Shown here: piece after piece, positions 49,221 through 59,082 of the stretch
Layout of the letters: the number at the start of each line of letters is the position of its first letter
Numbering within the stretch: the first letter of the stretch is position 1
Source: Hymenobacter monticola
GTDB lineage: Bacteria > Bacteroidota > Bacteroidia > Cytophagales > Hymenobacteraceae
Assembly (NCBI RefSeq): GCF_022811645.1
Contig: NZ_CP094534.1
Span: 3,038,001 to 3,102,000 of the forward strand
DNA length: 64,000 nucleotides
Direction of reading: 5' to 3'
The notes under the pieces: generated by a model
Databases searched by the model: none
Told to the model about the DNA's origin: nothing
The model's input: only the letters and a program-made list of their open reading frames with translations
Made by a program: the position numbers and the translations under genes

Positions 49221-49736
49221 TCAGGCCAACACCCGCACCACATCGCCCACCCGAATGATGCCGCCCTGAGCGATGTGGGCCGTAAGGCCGCCGTGGCCGC
49301 GCATGGCGTTGTACCCGCCCGGGCCCAGCTCTTCTTCCATGCGCGAGCAGGGGTGGCACTCGCCGGTGATGTCGAGAATGACTTCCTCGCCGATTTGAAT
49401 CTGGCGGTTTTTCAGGGCTAGCAGGTTGAGGCCGCTCACCACCAGGTTGCGCCGCAGGCGGGCCGGGTCGAGCGGCGCCGGCAGCCCCAGAAACCCGGCC
49501 ACCGCCGCCAGGTGCTCGTGCTGAATGAGCGTGACCTGCCGCTTGCCGCCAGTCTTGGGCCGGGCGTGGTCGCCGAGCAGGTGCGAGTCGGTTTTCAGCT
49601 CGGCTTCGGCCACCGACACCAATGCCTGTCGGCGCACGGGGCGTTGCCCAATCCACTCCAGGCGGCCGGTTTGGGGCAGGGTGGCCAGCAGGCGGGCCAC
49701 GGTCGACTTATCATCGCCAAAAAAAGGGAATGCCAT
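49221..49736 (-). CDS. Short MOSC-domain protein
   Basis: This 171-residue single-domain MOSC protein has the conserved Cys in ECHPCSRMEEELG, the RRNLVVSGLNLLALKNRQIQIG core and a C-terminal GDVVRVL. MOSC domains bind the molybdenum cofactor and transfer sulfur or reduce N-hydroxylated substrates. The small YiiM-like group is the nearest by pattern. It is cytoplasmic and has no partner gene adjacent. It is distinct from the two-domain MOSC protein at 6373-7197. Confidence 0.82.
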   Translation of the reverse strand: MAFPFFGDDKSTVARLLATLPQTGRLEWIGQRPVRRQALVSVAEAELKTDSHLLGDHARPKTGGKRQVTLIQHEHLAAVAGFLGLPAPLDPARLRRNLVVSGLNLLALKNRQIQIGEEVILDITGECHPCSRMEEELGPGGYNAMRGHGGLTAHIAQGGIIRVGDVVRVLA

Positions 49737-49813
49737 TGGATGTTGGTTGCTGGGTTTGGGATATGCTTACGATAAAGCCCGTAAACCAATAACGAAAACG
49801 AGGAGCAGAATCC

Positions 49814-50278
49814 TCACAGCTGAACGGGCCTGTCATGACCTTCCCGGATTTCGGGATGCCCGATGAGGCCGCCCAGGCTGCCGGCCCGCGCCAGCAGCCC
49901 AAAGCTGAGCAGCGCCGCCCCCAGCGTGACCCAGGCCAGCAGTGGGGCTTTGGGCGAAGCATTCTTGAGCAGCAGCAGCCCAAACAGCGCCAGCGCCGCC
50001 GCGCCTTCCAGCGCCCAGAATCCTAGTTCGGCCGCGGCCGCGTGCGCCAGGATGAGGCGTCGGCCAATACCATGTGGGTCTTGCATGACAAACGCCGCGC
50101 CTTCGCCGGTGAGCTGGGCGGGCAGGCACAGCAGGCCCGCCACCAGCACGGCCACCAGCCCGGCCTTCGTCAGCGAAACGTTGCGCTTCAGCAGCCCCGC
50201 CCCCAGCAGCACGGCGGCAAACAGGCTGCCCACAATGGGCAAGTGGTTGACGAGCAGGTGAAGGTGAGCTTGGTTCAT
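49814..50278 (-). CDS. Four-helix membrane protein (DUF2231-like)
   Basis: This 154-residue inner-membrane protein starts NQAHLHLLVNHLPIVGSLFAAVLLGAGLL, a motif with conserved His residues typical of DUF2231-like proteins. Three more membrane segments follow (AGLVAVLVAGLLCL, ALEGAAALALFGLLLL, AWVTLGAALLSFGLLARAG). The histidines near the membrane surface could bind heme or metal. Function is unknown. Confidence 0.72.
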   Translation of the reverse strand: MNQAHLHLLVNHLPIVGSLFAAVLLGAGLLKRNVSLTKAGLVAVLVAGLLCLPAQLTGEGAAFVMQDPHGIGRRLILAHAAAAELGFWALEGAAALALFGLLLLKNASPKAPLLAWVTLGAALLSFGLLARAGSLGGLIGHPEIREGHDRPVQL

Positions 50279-50618
50279 GAGACTGATTCGGGTAGGCGCC
50301 TCGGGCAGGCGGCCGCGGCCACAAAGTTACTGCGGGGCTCCGCAGCAGCGCCGGCAAAGCAACCGTATGGCCCCTCGCACGACTCTTGGAAATTGAACTG
50401 CGACGGCCGCGAAATCGTTATTTCAGCAGCCTCCGACGCGCTGCGCGAAACGGCCGTGGGAGGAAACATCTGCAATGAAAAGCCTTGCTTGCCCGTTGTG
50501 ACAAAAATAAGGCGCATGCACCGTTGCGGCGTGAAAATGCAGGGTGCATTTTCACATTTCTGGCATCACGCTTGCCTTAGGTTTCGCCAGTAGTCATTCA
50601 CTTTTTCGATTGCCTGTT

Positions 50619-51587
50619 ATGACTTTGTTCTCACGTCTTCTGAGCCGGCTGGCTGCTCCGCTGCTGGCCCTTCCCCTGGCCCTGGCAACGCCCGCCGCGC
50701 AGGCCCAATCCGCTCCGGCGCCCACCGACGTCATCCGCGAAATCACGGACGCCGTTGGTCTCAAGGCCCGCTTCGAGCTGCGCTCCACCCGCGAGGTCGA
50801 CAACGCCGCGGCCGTGGTGTACAACGGCAAGCGCTACCTGCTCTACAACCCCGATTTCCTGAACGAAATCAACCGCGCCGGCCACACCGACTGGGCCGGC
50901 ATCAGCATCCTGGCCCACGAAATGGGCCACCACCTCAACGGGCACACCCTGCGCGGCGGCGGCTCGCAGCCGGCCGATGAGTTGGAAGCCGACGAGTTTT
51001 CGGGCTTTGTGCTGCGCAAGCTGGGCGCCAGCCTGGCGCAGGCGCAGGCCGCCATGGCCACCGTGCCTGACGACGGCGGCTCGGCCACGCACCCCGGCCG
51101 GGCGCCGCGCCTCGTGGCCATCGGTCAGGGCTGGCAGCGGGCCAATGGCCAGATTGTGGCCAGCACCCAGGCCAAAGCCCCTTCGGCCGCGCCGGCCGTG
51201 GTGGCGGCCAGCCAGCCGAAGCCCGCGGCGCGTCCTAGCTACGATAACACCTCGGTGCGCCTGTTTCCGACCGCGCAAACCGATAGCGACAACTCGCGCG
51301 AAATGGTGGCCGTCAGCCAAACCAGCGGCGACGCGGTGCGCTTGGTGGGCCAGCTCACGTTCCGCAACGACCCCAGCCGTCGCTACTACCTCACCAACGC
51401 CCTGAAAGTGGTGCGCGTCGACGACGAGGACAACGCCGAGGTGGTGGGCCGCATCAGCCGCACCGGCAGCGAAACCTTCCCCTTCGTGCTCACCGATAGC
51501 CAGCAGCGCCGCCTGTTCATCACCGCCCGCGGCGATGTGTACGACAAAGCCGGCCAGCGCGTAGCCAAAGTGCACGACACCATCTAA
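50619..51587 (+). CDS. Exported M48-like zinc metalloprotease
   Basis: The 322-residue product has a Sec signal peptide (cleavage near AAQA, residue 29). Its zinc-binding HEMGHH lies at residues 100-105 and the third ligand is probably Glu121 or Glu123 in ADELEADEFSGF, the M48 pattern. The C-terminal 150 residues form an extra beta-rich domain (LFPTAQTDSDNSREMVAVSQ). It is soluble and periplasmic, unlike membrane-bound HtpX. The ATG at 50619 starts the signal peptide. It probably takes part in envelope protein turnover. Confidence 0.82.
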   Translation: MTLFSRLLSRLAAPLLALPLALATPAAQAQSAPAPTDVIREITDAVGLKARFELRSTREVDNAAAVVYNGKRYLLYNPDFLNEINRAGHTDWAGISILAHEMGHHLNGHTLRGGGSQPADELEADEFSGFVLRKLGASLAQAQAAMATVPDDGGSATHPGRAPRLVAIGQGWQRANGQIVASTQAKAPSAAPAVVAASQPKPAARPSYDNTSVRLFPTAQTDSDNSREMVAVSQTSGDAVRLVGQLTFRNDPSRRYYLTNALKVVRVDDEDNAEVVGRISRTGSETFPFVLTDSQQRRLFITARGDVYDKAGQRVAKVHDTI

Positions 51588-51608
51588 AACCCGCCAAGCC
51601 TTGTTTGC

Positions 51609-51643
51609 AAAGCCGGCCCACTGCGTAGTGGGCCGGCTTTTTT
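51609..51643 (+). terminator. Terminator after the M48 protease gene
   Basis: AAAGCCGGCCCACT (51609-51622) pairs perfectly with AGTGGGCCGGCTTT (51627-51640), followed by T. Confidence 0.9.
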
Positions 51644-51719
51644 GTGCCGCAATGGGTTGGGTTCTGGTGGGCTGTTGTTCCTTCGTGGTCGGTTTCCCAT
51701 CTCACTGTTCCCTTCAAAC

Positions 51720-52634
51720 ATGCCCCATTTGCCTTTCCTGCTGGTCGATGCCTTTACCACCGAGCCTTTGCGCGGCAACCCCTGCGCTGTGGTGCTCGAT
51801 GCCGACGACCTCGCCCCGAGCTTGCGCCAGCGCCTGGCCCGCGAGTTCAACCAGTCGGAAACGGCTTTCGTGAACCGCGCCGCGCCGGGCAGCACCGAGT
51901 TCACGGTGCGCTTCTTCACGCCGGCCGAAGAGATTCCGCTGGCCGGCCATCCCACCATTGCCACCGTCACGGCCCTGCTGCACGCCGGCCGGGTGGCGCT
52001 GCCGGCAGCCGGCGGGGCCCTCGCACTCACCTTGCACCTGCTGCACGGCCCCATTCGGGTAGATGTGCTGCCGGGCGTGGCCGGTGCGCCGGGCCTGGTG
52101 TGGATGACGCAGCGCCAACCCGTTTTCGGCGCCACGCATGCCCCGGAAGCGGTGCTGCCGCTCTTCGGCCTCACGCCCGACGACCTGCTGCCCGGCGCGC
52201 CCATCCAGACGGTGAGCACCGGCACGCCGCAGCTCATGATACTGCTGCGCGACCACGCCGCCCTGCGCCGCGCCCACGTAGCCGATGCCGCCGCCCTGGG
52301 CCGCTACCGCGCCGGCAGCGATTTCTTCAGCCCGCACTTGTTTTGCCTGGGCGGGGCCACGCCGGCCGGCCACACCTTCGCCCGCCACTTCGGCACCCCG
52401 CCCGACGTGTCGGAAGACCCCGTGACGGGCTCGGCCACGGGCGGCATGGCGGCCTACCTCTGGCACCACGGCTATATTGATTCGGCCGATTTCATTGCCG
52501 AACAGGGCCACGACATGGGCCGCGCCGGCACCGTGCAGGTGCGGGTGCACGGCCCGCGCGAGGCCATCGAATCGGTGCAGATTGGCGGCACGGGCGTGGT
52601 GGTGCTGGAAGGCGGGCTGCGGGCGGATTTGTAG
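51720..52634 (+). CDS. PhzF-family isomerase-like protein
   Basis: The 304-residue product has the PhzF/diaminopimelate-epimerase-like two-domain fold, recognised by DAFTTEPLRGNPCAVVL, the catalytic-Glu segment FNQSETAFV (Glu47), FTPAEEIPLAGHPTIATV, and SEDPVTGSATGGMAAYLW. PhzF itself acts in phenazine synthesis, but most bacterial homologues, including this one without phenazine neighbours, are enzymes of unknown substrate. The ATG at 51720 fits the family start. Its TAG stop lies within TGTAGCGCG, the border motif of repeats in this genome. Confidence 0.88.
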   Translation: MPHLPFLLVDAFTTEPLRGNPCAVVLDADDLAPSLRQRLAREFNQSETAFVNRAAPGSTEFTVRFFTPAEEIPLAGHPTIATVTALLHAGRVALPAAGGALALTLHLLHGPIRVDVLPGVAGAPGLVWMTQRQPVFGATHAPEAVLPLFGLTPDDLLPGAPIQTVSTGTPQLMILLRDHAALRRAHVADAAALGRYRAGSDFFSPHLFCLGGATPAGHTFARHFGTPPDVSEDPVTGSATGGMAAYLWHHGYIDSADFIAEQGHDMGRAGTVQVRVHGPREAIESVQIGGTGVVVLEGGLRADL

Positions 52635-52686
52635 CGCGCAAGTGCAACTCCGGCCGAAGCCGGGCTGTTAAAGAGCGAAAAGAGAA

Positions 52687-52787
52687 CGTCATGCCGAGCG
52701 CAGCTGAGGTATCTGGCTCGTGGTAATAATCCACTCATAAGAACTGTGTTGCACAGGCGAGATGCCTCGGCTGCGCTCGGCATGACG
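52687..52787. repeat. 28-bp inverted repeat (REP-like dyad)
   Basis: Arms 52687-52714 (CGTCATGCCGAGCGCAGC...) and 52760-52787 are complementary at 26 of 28 positions around a 45-base spacer. There is no T-run. It lies between the PhzF and mutM genes, which run in the same direction, so it is not needed as a terminator of convergent genes. Confidence 0.8.
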
Positions 52788-52825
52788 GCCTTTCTCAGAT
52801 ACTCTTAACCTCTAGCATTCCGCCA

Positions 52826-53656
52826 GTGCCTGAATTACCCGAAGTCGAAACCTACCGCCGATTTATTGACGAGCTGGCCGTGGGCCAAACCATTGCTGCC
52901 GTGCAGGTGAACGATGCCCACGTGCTGGCAACGCCCGAAGCCGAGCTGCGCGCTGGCCTGGTGGGCCGCACCATCACGGGCACCTCGCGCCTGGGCAAAA
53001 ACTGCTTTCTGGAGCTGGAAAACGGCAAAGTGTTGGTGCTTCACTTCGGCATGACCGGCGACGTGGGCGCTTACCGCGACGAGCCCGACGCCCCGCGCTT
53101 CACCCGCGTGGCCCTGCACCTCGCCGATTCCGGCTTACGCCTAGCCTTCATCGACCCGCGCAAGTTTGGTCGCATCCGGCTGGCCGACAGCGCCGCCGCG
53201 CACCAAGCTGCCAAAAAAATCGGCCCCGATGCGCTGGCCATCAGCGCCGCCGAGCTGCACCAGAAGCTCAGCCGCCGCAAGACCCTGCTCAAACCGCTGC
53301 TGCTCGACCAGGGCATCACCGCCGGCCTCGGCAACTGGATTGTGGATGAGGTGCTTTTCCAGGCCAAAATTCACCCCGAGCGCATCGGCGCCTCACTCAC
53401 CGAAAAGGAAGGCAAAGCCCTGCACGACGCCGTGCAGCTGGTGCTAAACACCGCCATCAATCAGGAAGCCAACTACCGGCATTTTCCGGCCTCTTTCCTC
53501 ATCCATGCCCGTGAGTGGGACACTTCGCCCACACCCGCCAGCGACGACGCCCACACCTTCTGCCCGCGCCACCCCAAGGTGAAAATCGACAAGTACTACG
53601 TGGGCGGCCGGGCCACCTACGTATGCCCCAAGTGCCAACCCGCGCCGCAGGTCTGA
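52826..53656 (+). CDS. mutM: Formamidopyrimidine-DNA glycosylase (Fpg/MutM family)
   Basis: The 276-residue repair enzyme excises oxidised purines and cuts the abasic strand. Mature Pro2-Glu3 of PELPEVET is the catalytic N-terminus, with LGKNCF around Lys57 and FHPERIG-like KIHPERIGAS in the helix-two-turn-helix. The C-terminal zinc site reads Cys246-x2-His249 ... Cys267-x2-Cys270, so one of the usual four Cys is His. The start codon is GTG at 52826. The length is as usual. Confidence 0.88.
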   Translation: MPELPEVETYRRFIDELAVGQTIAAVQVNDAHVLATPEAELRAGLVGRTITGTSRLGKNCFLELENGKVLVLHFGMTGDVGAYRDEPDAPRFTRVALHLADSGLRLAFIDPRKFGRIRLADSAAAHQAAKKIGPDALAISAAELHQKLSRRKTLLKPLLLDQGITAGLGNWIVDEVLFQAKIHPERIGASLTEKEGKALHDAVQLVLNTAINQEANYRHFPASFLIHAREWDTSPTPASDDAHTFCPRHPKVKIDKYYVGGRATYVCPKCQPAPQV

Positions 53657-53717
53657 AGAGACGACAGAGGTGAAGCCCGTCCCGATATCAACCCTGACGT
53701 GTTAACAATTAAAGTCA

Positions 53718-53752
53718 AAAAGCCCCGCTGGCGCATTGCCAGCGGGGCTTTT
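53718..53752. terminator. Bidirectional terminator between mutM and a T9SS gene
   Basis: AAAAGCCCCGCTGGC (53718-53732) pairs perfectly over 15 bases with GCCAGCGGGGCTTTT (53738-53752), with A/T-rich flanks for both strands. Confidence 0.9.
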
Positions 53753-53777
53753 CTATGAATGAAACTACTCCAAAACG

Positions 53778-56700
53778 CTACTCCCGCACCACCCGCTGCG
53801 TGAGGACACCCGCGGCCGTGAGCACCCGCACCGTGTACACGCCGGCCGCCAGGTTGCTCAGGTTCAGAGTGGCGGAGCCGGCGGTCGTGCTGGCATGCAC
53901 TACTTGCCCCAAGGCGTTGAGCACGGTCAGGGGAGCCGTTTTGGCCGAGAGGCCGCGCAGCTCCACCGTAAGATGGCCGTCGGCGGAAGGCGTGGGGTAC
54001 ACGCGCAGCGTCACACCGTTGCGTGTGGCTGTGGCGGCAGACGTCACCACCGAAGCCACCGAAGTAGCCGAGCAGCCCGAGGCGCCCGTGACGACCACCG
54101 TGTAGCCGCCGCTCAGGCCGGCGGGCAGCGTCAGGGTATTGCTGCTGCTGGCTGGGCCCACCGACGTGCCGCCGTGGAAAAACTGGTACGTGGCCCCTGC
54201 TACGGCCGTAGCCGTAAGCTGCACCCCGCCACCGGGCAGCGCCACGGCCGTGAGGGTGGGCGTGACCACGCCCGCTTGCACGGTGATGGTGGTGGAAGAC
54301 GTGACGCTGCCGCACACGCCGCTGGTGGCTACCGTATTAATAACGGTATACGTGCCGTCGATGGTGGTGCGCGACAGGTCAATGACGCCCGTCACTGGGT
54401 CGATGCGCAGGCCCACGCTGGGGCTGCTGAACGTACCGGCCACCGCGCCTGTGGCCAGCACGGGTGCCACAGGTGCGGCCGCGCCGGTGCAGTACAGCCC
54501 CACCGGATAGCTAAAGGCCGCGACGGGCGGCGCCGTGAGCGTGAGCACCACCCGGCCCGTGGAGGTGCAGGGCGAGGCAGGGCCGGTGGGCGTCAGGGTC
54601 AGCGTCACGGTGCCGGCGGCCACGTCGGCGGCCGAGGGCGTGTAGGTGGCGTTGAGGGTGGTGGCGTTGGGCGAGAAGGTGCCCGTGCCATTGCTGGTGT
54701 AGGTAGCGCCCGTGGCCGCGCCGGCAATGGTACCGGCCAGCGCGTAGGGCGTCTGGCCGCAGCTGGCGGCCGTGGCGGCGGGCAGCGCTGCCACCAGGCC
54801 CGGCGTCACGTTCACCTGAATGGGCGTGCGGGCGTTGCTCACACATTCATTCCGGAAGGTCAGGTTGAAGAAGCTGTTGTAGGTGGTGTTGGCGTATGAG
54901 GGGGAAATCGACAGCGTGTAGGAACCCCGCACAATGAGCACGCCGCCCGGCGCCACCAGCGGGTAGGTGCCCACGTAGGTGCTGTAGCGCCCCAGGCCGC
55001 CCACGGTGGTGGCCAGCTTGTATTCGCCCGGCGCCAGCGCGTAGTTCAGCGGCACCGTCACGCGCGTGCCTACCTGGGCCGCCGTCACGTTGATGGTTAC
55101 GTCGGAGCCGGCCACGGCCGTGGCATTCCCCGAGGGTTGGCTGCCGCTCACCGAGAACAGGCGGATGGTGAGCGTGCCCGCCGCCGTGGGGTAAACATCA
55201 GTTGAAGCCAGTACCCCGGCCTGCGTCACGGCAAAGCCCAGCGCATAGTCGGTAAACGTCGACTGCGAGAAGGTGCCGTTGCCGGAGTTGTTGTCGGTAA
55301 GGCCGCCCACGCTGGTGGTGGAAGCGAAAGCTTCGGCATAGTAGGTGGTGCTGGCCGTGAGGGCCGGCGTCACGTAGGGGTTGCCCGTGCCCAGGGCCGT
55401 GCCGCCGATGGCCGCCGCAAAGTAGCGCACCGAAATGCCCGCCGGCACCGTGGCCGAAAGCGAGGCCGTGCCCCCCGTGCAGGCGCTCAGAGGTGAAGGT
55501 GCCGCCGAAATCACCGGGTTGTTCACCGTCACGGTTACCACGTTGCTGTAGGCGGTGTTGGCGTTGCAGGTGGCGCGCACGCGGTAGTAGGTGGTGCTGG
55601 TGAGCACCGGCGTGGTGTAGGTGGCCGCCGTGGCCCCGCTGATGTCGGTAAACGTCACGTTGTCGGGGCTGCTTTGCAACTGGGTGTTGCCGCCGGCCGC
55701 GGCCGCCAGCGCCAGCGTGGTAGTGCCGCTTCCGCACAGACTGGTCACCCCGGCTATGGCCAGCGTGCCGGCCACGGGCTGGATAGCCGTGCGCGTGGTA
55801 GCCGTGGGCAGCGTGTTGTTGGCCGCGTTGAGGTCGCCGGTGACCGTGGCCGTCACGGCAAACGAGTAGTTGCCCAGCGCCGTCATGTCGAGCGTGCCGC
55901 CCAGCGTCACGGTCTGGGTGGCGCCGCTGGCCAGCGTGCCCGTGCTCACGGTGCCTGTGAAAGTCTGGGTGTTGCCATTGGGCCGCATGGCAGTCACCGT
56001 CACTGTGGCCGGATTGGTGGCGAAGTTCAGCGGGGCGGTGCCGTTGTTGCGCAGCTGCACCACCACGGCCTCGGCCGGGCCGAAGCAGTTAGAGGTGGCG
56101 GCCGGGCTTACCAGACTCACCGGGGCCACATCAATGGCCTGGGCCGTGAATTCATAAGCGCCCAGGTCTGGCGCCGCGCCGCGTGGGGCACCCGTAATGT
56201 CTTCTGTGACGCGGGCCAGCGGCGTGCCGGCGTTGTTGAGCAGCACGTTGTCGGGGGTGAGGTTGCCGGTAGCGGCTCCGTTCAGCACCGGGTCGGCCGA
56301 GACGCTGTTCTGGTCGAAGGCCGCGGCGTTGGCCGTTTGCCAGTTGGCCAGCGTGGCGTAGGTCGTTGTGTTGTAGATGCCCACGCTGCCGCTGGGCACG
56401 TAGATGTCGTTGTAGTTGCTGGTGGTGGCCACGGTGTAGTACAAGCCAACCTTGGCGCCGGGCCCCGACCGCGTGATGCTCACGACGTTGTTTTTGACGT
56501 CGGCACTGGCGCCGGTGCTGGTGTTGTAAATGCCATAAGTAACAGCCGACGTAGTGGCCGCTTGGTTGTCGGAGAGAATGGTGTTGTGATAAATCCGGGT
56601 ATTAGCAGCCCCTGAATTATAAATCAGGTACTGCAGGCCGTTGCCATTCAGGTTGTAGAACGCGTTGTTCACGATGTCATTAGGCAGGGCGGCCGTGGCC

Positions 56701-58193
56701 CCGGTGCTGGTTGCCACGTAAATGCCGTACACCAGATTGGTTGAGCCTGGCGCGGACGTGTAAGGGTCGTGCATTCGGTTTTTCTCAATGGCCTGGCCCC
56801 GCGAGCCGCCGAACGTGTAGAGCCCGTAAAACGCGCCAGGGCTGGTGCGCAGCGGCCGGCTCAAGTCGTTGCCCACGAACTGGGCCCCATCCTGGTAGCC
56901 CGTGTAAATGCCGTAGCTGTAGAAGTCGCGCAAAGTGTTGTTGCGCACAATATTGCCCGTATTCAGCGACGTGGTGCTGTTGCCGAACATCGAAATGCTG
57001 TAGTAGCCGCCGTTGATGGTGTTGCCCTCCAGCAGCAGGTTGTTGGCCGAGTTGCCAGTGAGGGCGGCGCTGCTGGTCGAGCCGTTCACCACCACGCCCG
57101 CGTAGCTGGTCGATGTTGAGCTCAGGGTGGCGTTGATGACGTTGTTGGTCAGGCGGTTGTTGTCGGCCGCGTTGGTCAGCAGCACCCCGTAGCCGTAGGT
57201 GCCCAGCGTGCCGCCGGGCACGCCCGTCGCGTCAATCACCAGGTTGTCGAGGGTGACGTAGTCGCTGCCGTTGAGCTGCACCACGGCGCGCCGGAAGGCG
57301 TTGTCCGGCGCAAACCGCAGGGTGGTGCCCCCGCCGTTCAGCACCACCCTATTGGCGGCGCTGGTGCCCGGAATCTGCCCCAGCAGCAACTGCTCAGTAT
57401 ACGGCCCGTTGCTGACCGCCAAGGTCACCGGGCCGCTCACCCCGTCCAGGTTCAGCCGGGCGGCCGCGTCGGCGAAGCTGGCGAAGTTGGTGCCCGCCGT
57501 GGCCAGGTTCTTGTTGATGGTGTAGGCGCCGCTCAGGGGCTCGGCCGCGCGGGTAGTCACCGTCACGTTGTCGAGTGCTACCGGGGGCTGGGTGCCGCCC
57601 CCCGCGTCGTTGCGCCACGTGAACACCAGGCGTTGGGTGGTGCCCGCCACGCTGGCCGGCACCGGCAGGGTGAGGCGCCCGAACGAGGTCTGGAAATTGA
57701 GGTTGTCGCCGATTTGCACCGCGCCGCCCGCGCCATTCACCAGCGCCGTGCCCGCCACGGGCGCGGTCGCCGTCGGCATCACGAACACCTGCAGGTAGTC
57801 GAAGGTGCTTTCGCCGCCCGCCTGCCAGTCGAAGCTCAGCTGCACCGCGCCCTCGCCCGCCGGAAACGTCACGTCGCGGTACAGGTGTGTTACCGAGGCC
57901 GTGCCCAGCGCGTAGGCATTCGTCGTCCCGTTGTCGTTGCTGATGAAGGCCGACCTGGTGCCGACCGTGCTGGGGCCGTTGCCGCCCGCCGGGCCCACCA
58001 CCCACTGGTTGGGCTGGGTGCCGTTCGCGGCCGTGAAGCTGGAGGTGGCCCCCTCAAAAGTTTCGGTGAACACCGTGGTTTGCGCCTGCGCCGCCAGGCC
58101 GCTCAGCAGCAGGCCGGCCCCGAAAAGTCGTCCCGCGGACCGAACTAACGCCCGTACGAATGGCTGTGGTTGACCGTGTAAGAATGTTTGCAT
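53778..58193 (-). CDS. Giant T9SS-sorted protein with right-handed beta-helix
   Basis: The 1471-residue exported protein has a signal peptide (LFGAGLLLSGLAAQAQ). A jelly-roll-like N-terminal domain follows (FTETFEGATSSF to LVFTWRNDAGG). A right-handed parallel beta-helix covers about 210-500, with repeated Asn-rich turns such as ADNNRLTNNVINATL and TGNIVRNNTLRDF. Then come several Ig-like or CARDB-like modules and a type A sorting domain (LRVYPTPSADGHLTVEL to LTQRVVRE). Beta-helix domains often bind or cleave polysaccharide, but no catalytic residues can be pointed out. The ATG at 58193 is used; upstream in-frame sequence lacks signal-peptide character. Confidence 0.85.
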   Translation of the reverse strand: MQTFLHGQPQPFVRALVRSAGRLFGAGLLLSGLAAQAQTTVFTETFEGATSSFTAANGTQPNQWVVGPAGGNGPSTVGTRSAFISNDNGTTNAYALGTASVTHLYRDVTFPAGEGAVQLSFDWQAGGESTFDYLQVFVMPTATAPVAGTALVNGAGGAVQIGDNLNFQTSFGRLTLPVPASVAGTTQRLVFTWRNDAGGGTQPPVALDNVTVTTRAAEPLSGAYTINKNLATAGTNFASFADAAARLNLDGVSGPVTLAVSNGPYTEQLLLGQIPGTSAANRVVLNGGGTTLRFAPDNAFRRAVVQLNGSDYVTLDNLVIDATGVPGGTLGTYGYGVLLTNAADNNRLTNNVINATLSSTSTSYAGVVVNGSTSSAALTGNSANNLLLEGNTINGGYYSISMFGNSTTSLNTGNIVRNNTLRDFYSYGIYTGYQDGAQFVGNDLSRPLRTSPGAFYGLYTFGGSRGQAIEKNRMHDPYTSAPGSTNLVYGIYVATSTGATAALPNDIVNNAFYNLNGNGLQYLIYNSGAANTRIYHNTILSDNQAATTSAVTYGIYNTSTGASADVKNNVVSITRSGPGAKVGLYYTVATTSNYNDIYVPSGSVGIYNTTTYATLANWQTANAAAFDQNSVSADPVLNGAATGNLTPDNVLLNNAGTPLARVTEDITGAPRGAAPDLGAYEFTAQAIDVAPVSLVSPAATSNCFGPAEAVVVQLRNNGTAPLNFATNPATVTVTAMRPNGNTQTFTGTVSTGTLASGATQTVTLGGTLDMTALGNYSFAVTATVTGDLNAANNTLPTATTRTAIQPVAGTLAIAGVTSLCGSGTTTLALAAAAGGNTQLQSSPDNVTFTDISGATAATYTTPVLTSTTYYRVRATCNANTAYSNVVTVTVNNPVISAAPSPLSACTGGTASLSATVPAGISVRYFAAAIGGTALGTGNPYVTPALTASTTYYAEAFASTTSVGGLTDNNSGNGTFSQSTFTDYALGFAVTQAGVLASTDVYPTAAGTLTIRLFSVSGSQPSGNATAVAGSDVTINVTAAQVGTRVTVPLNYALAPGEYKLATTVGGLGRYSTYVGTYPLVAPGGVLIVRGSYTLSISPSYANTTYNSFFNLTFRNECVSNARTPIQVNVTPGLVAALPAATAASCGQTPYALAGTIAGAATGATYTSNGTGTFSPNATTLNATYTPSAADVAAGTVTLTLTPTGPASPCTSTGRVVLTLTAPPVAAFSYPVGLYCTGAAAPVAPVLATGAVAGTFSSPSVGLRIDPVTGVIDLSRTTIDGTYTVINTVATSGVCGSVTSSTTITVQAGVVTPTLTAVALPGGGVQLTATAVAGATYQFFHGGTSVGPASSSNTLTLPAGLSGGYTVVVTGASGCSATSVASVVTSAATATRNGVTLRVYPTPSADGHLTVELRGLSAKTAPLTVLNALGQVVHASTTAGSATLNLSNLAAGVYTVRVLTAAGVLTQRVVRE

Positions 58194-58447
58194 AGGGAAA
58201 GGATGGGAGTGAAAGGGTGTGGTGCTGCCAAACGCTCCGCCTGGAGCGGTTTGAAAACATTCCAAGAAAAGTAAGGACTTCCTTTGCGGAAACCAAATCA
58301 ACCGGATGTCGAAACAGGGTTTCATTCGCCAGCGGCTAACTCCCTGCCACGCACACCCTTTCTGCGCCTTTCGGCGATGAAGCCGCGGCAGATGCTGCGC
58401 TGTGCCCATGGTCTCGTCGGCGCCCTCCAAGCAGCCGCTAAAACCCG

Positions 58448-58984
58448 CTATTTTCCCGGCTTTACATCCAGCGTTTGGGTGATGAGGGCAAAACCTTTCC
58501 TGTTCTTCACCGAATCCTCGTCGGCCTGCTGGCGCAGCACCATAAAGGTGTGGTTTTTATAGTGAAATGCGTCGAGCCAGCCGGTGTGCGGCACTCCCAG
58601 CATCGACATACTAAACTGGCTTTGCAGGGTATGGTGCGGCCCAAAGCGCCCTGGCCCAGCCGAAGAGAATTTTACCCCGGCCAACTTGTACAAGCTGGTA
58701 GAATCCAGTTGGTTGTGAAAAATATTCTGAACCTCGTCCAGGTCCAGGCTGTCGTTGAAGCACGAAACGGTAATCAGGCCGCTCTCGTCGAGGCCGGACT
58801 TCTGGCAGGTCACCGTCACCGCGTTGGGGCCGGCCCGGTCGGCATCGTCGGCCGACCAGTTGCCGGGGTGTTGAAACGTAATACCGGCCTGATTGAACAC
58901 CTCGATTTTTTGCGATTGGGTTGAATCGCAGCTTGTCAGCATGGCCATCCCCAGCAATAGGGCGCTAAAAGTCAGGTGTTTCAT
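58448..58984 (-). CDS. Lipoprotein of unknown function
   Basis: This 178-residue protein has a lipoprotein signal ending LTSC (Cys19 lipidated). The mature domain (KIEVFNQAGITFQHPGNWSADD, SGLITVSCFNDSLDLDEV, LGVPHTGWLDAFHYKNHTFMVL) resembles small PsbP/MOG1-like folds of Bacteroidota lipoproteins, by pattern only. The ATG at 58984 is the only start that gives the signal. The 250 bases upstream, toward the T9SS gene, hold nothing recognisable. Confidence 0.7.
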   Translation of the reverse strand: MKHLTFSALLLGMAMLTSCDSTQSQKIEVFNQAGITFQHPGNWSADDADRAGPNAVTVTCQKSGLDESGLITVSCFNDSLDLDEVQNIFHNQLDSTSLYKLAGVKFSSAGPGRFGPHHTLQSQFSMSMLGVPHTGWLDAFHYKNHTFMVLRQQADEDSVKNRKGFALITQTLDVKPGK

Positions 58985-59082
58985 GAGGGAAAGGAAGATA
59001 AAGTGTCGTATTCGGCAGACGCGCAAACGCTAACACCGCGTGCGTTTGAGCCCATGAGAAGGCGCGCCAGCAATGTGGAGCC

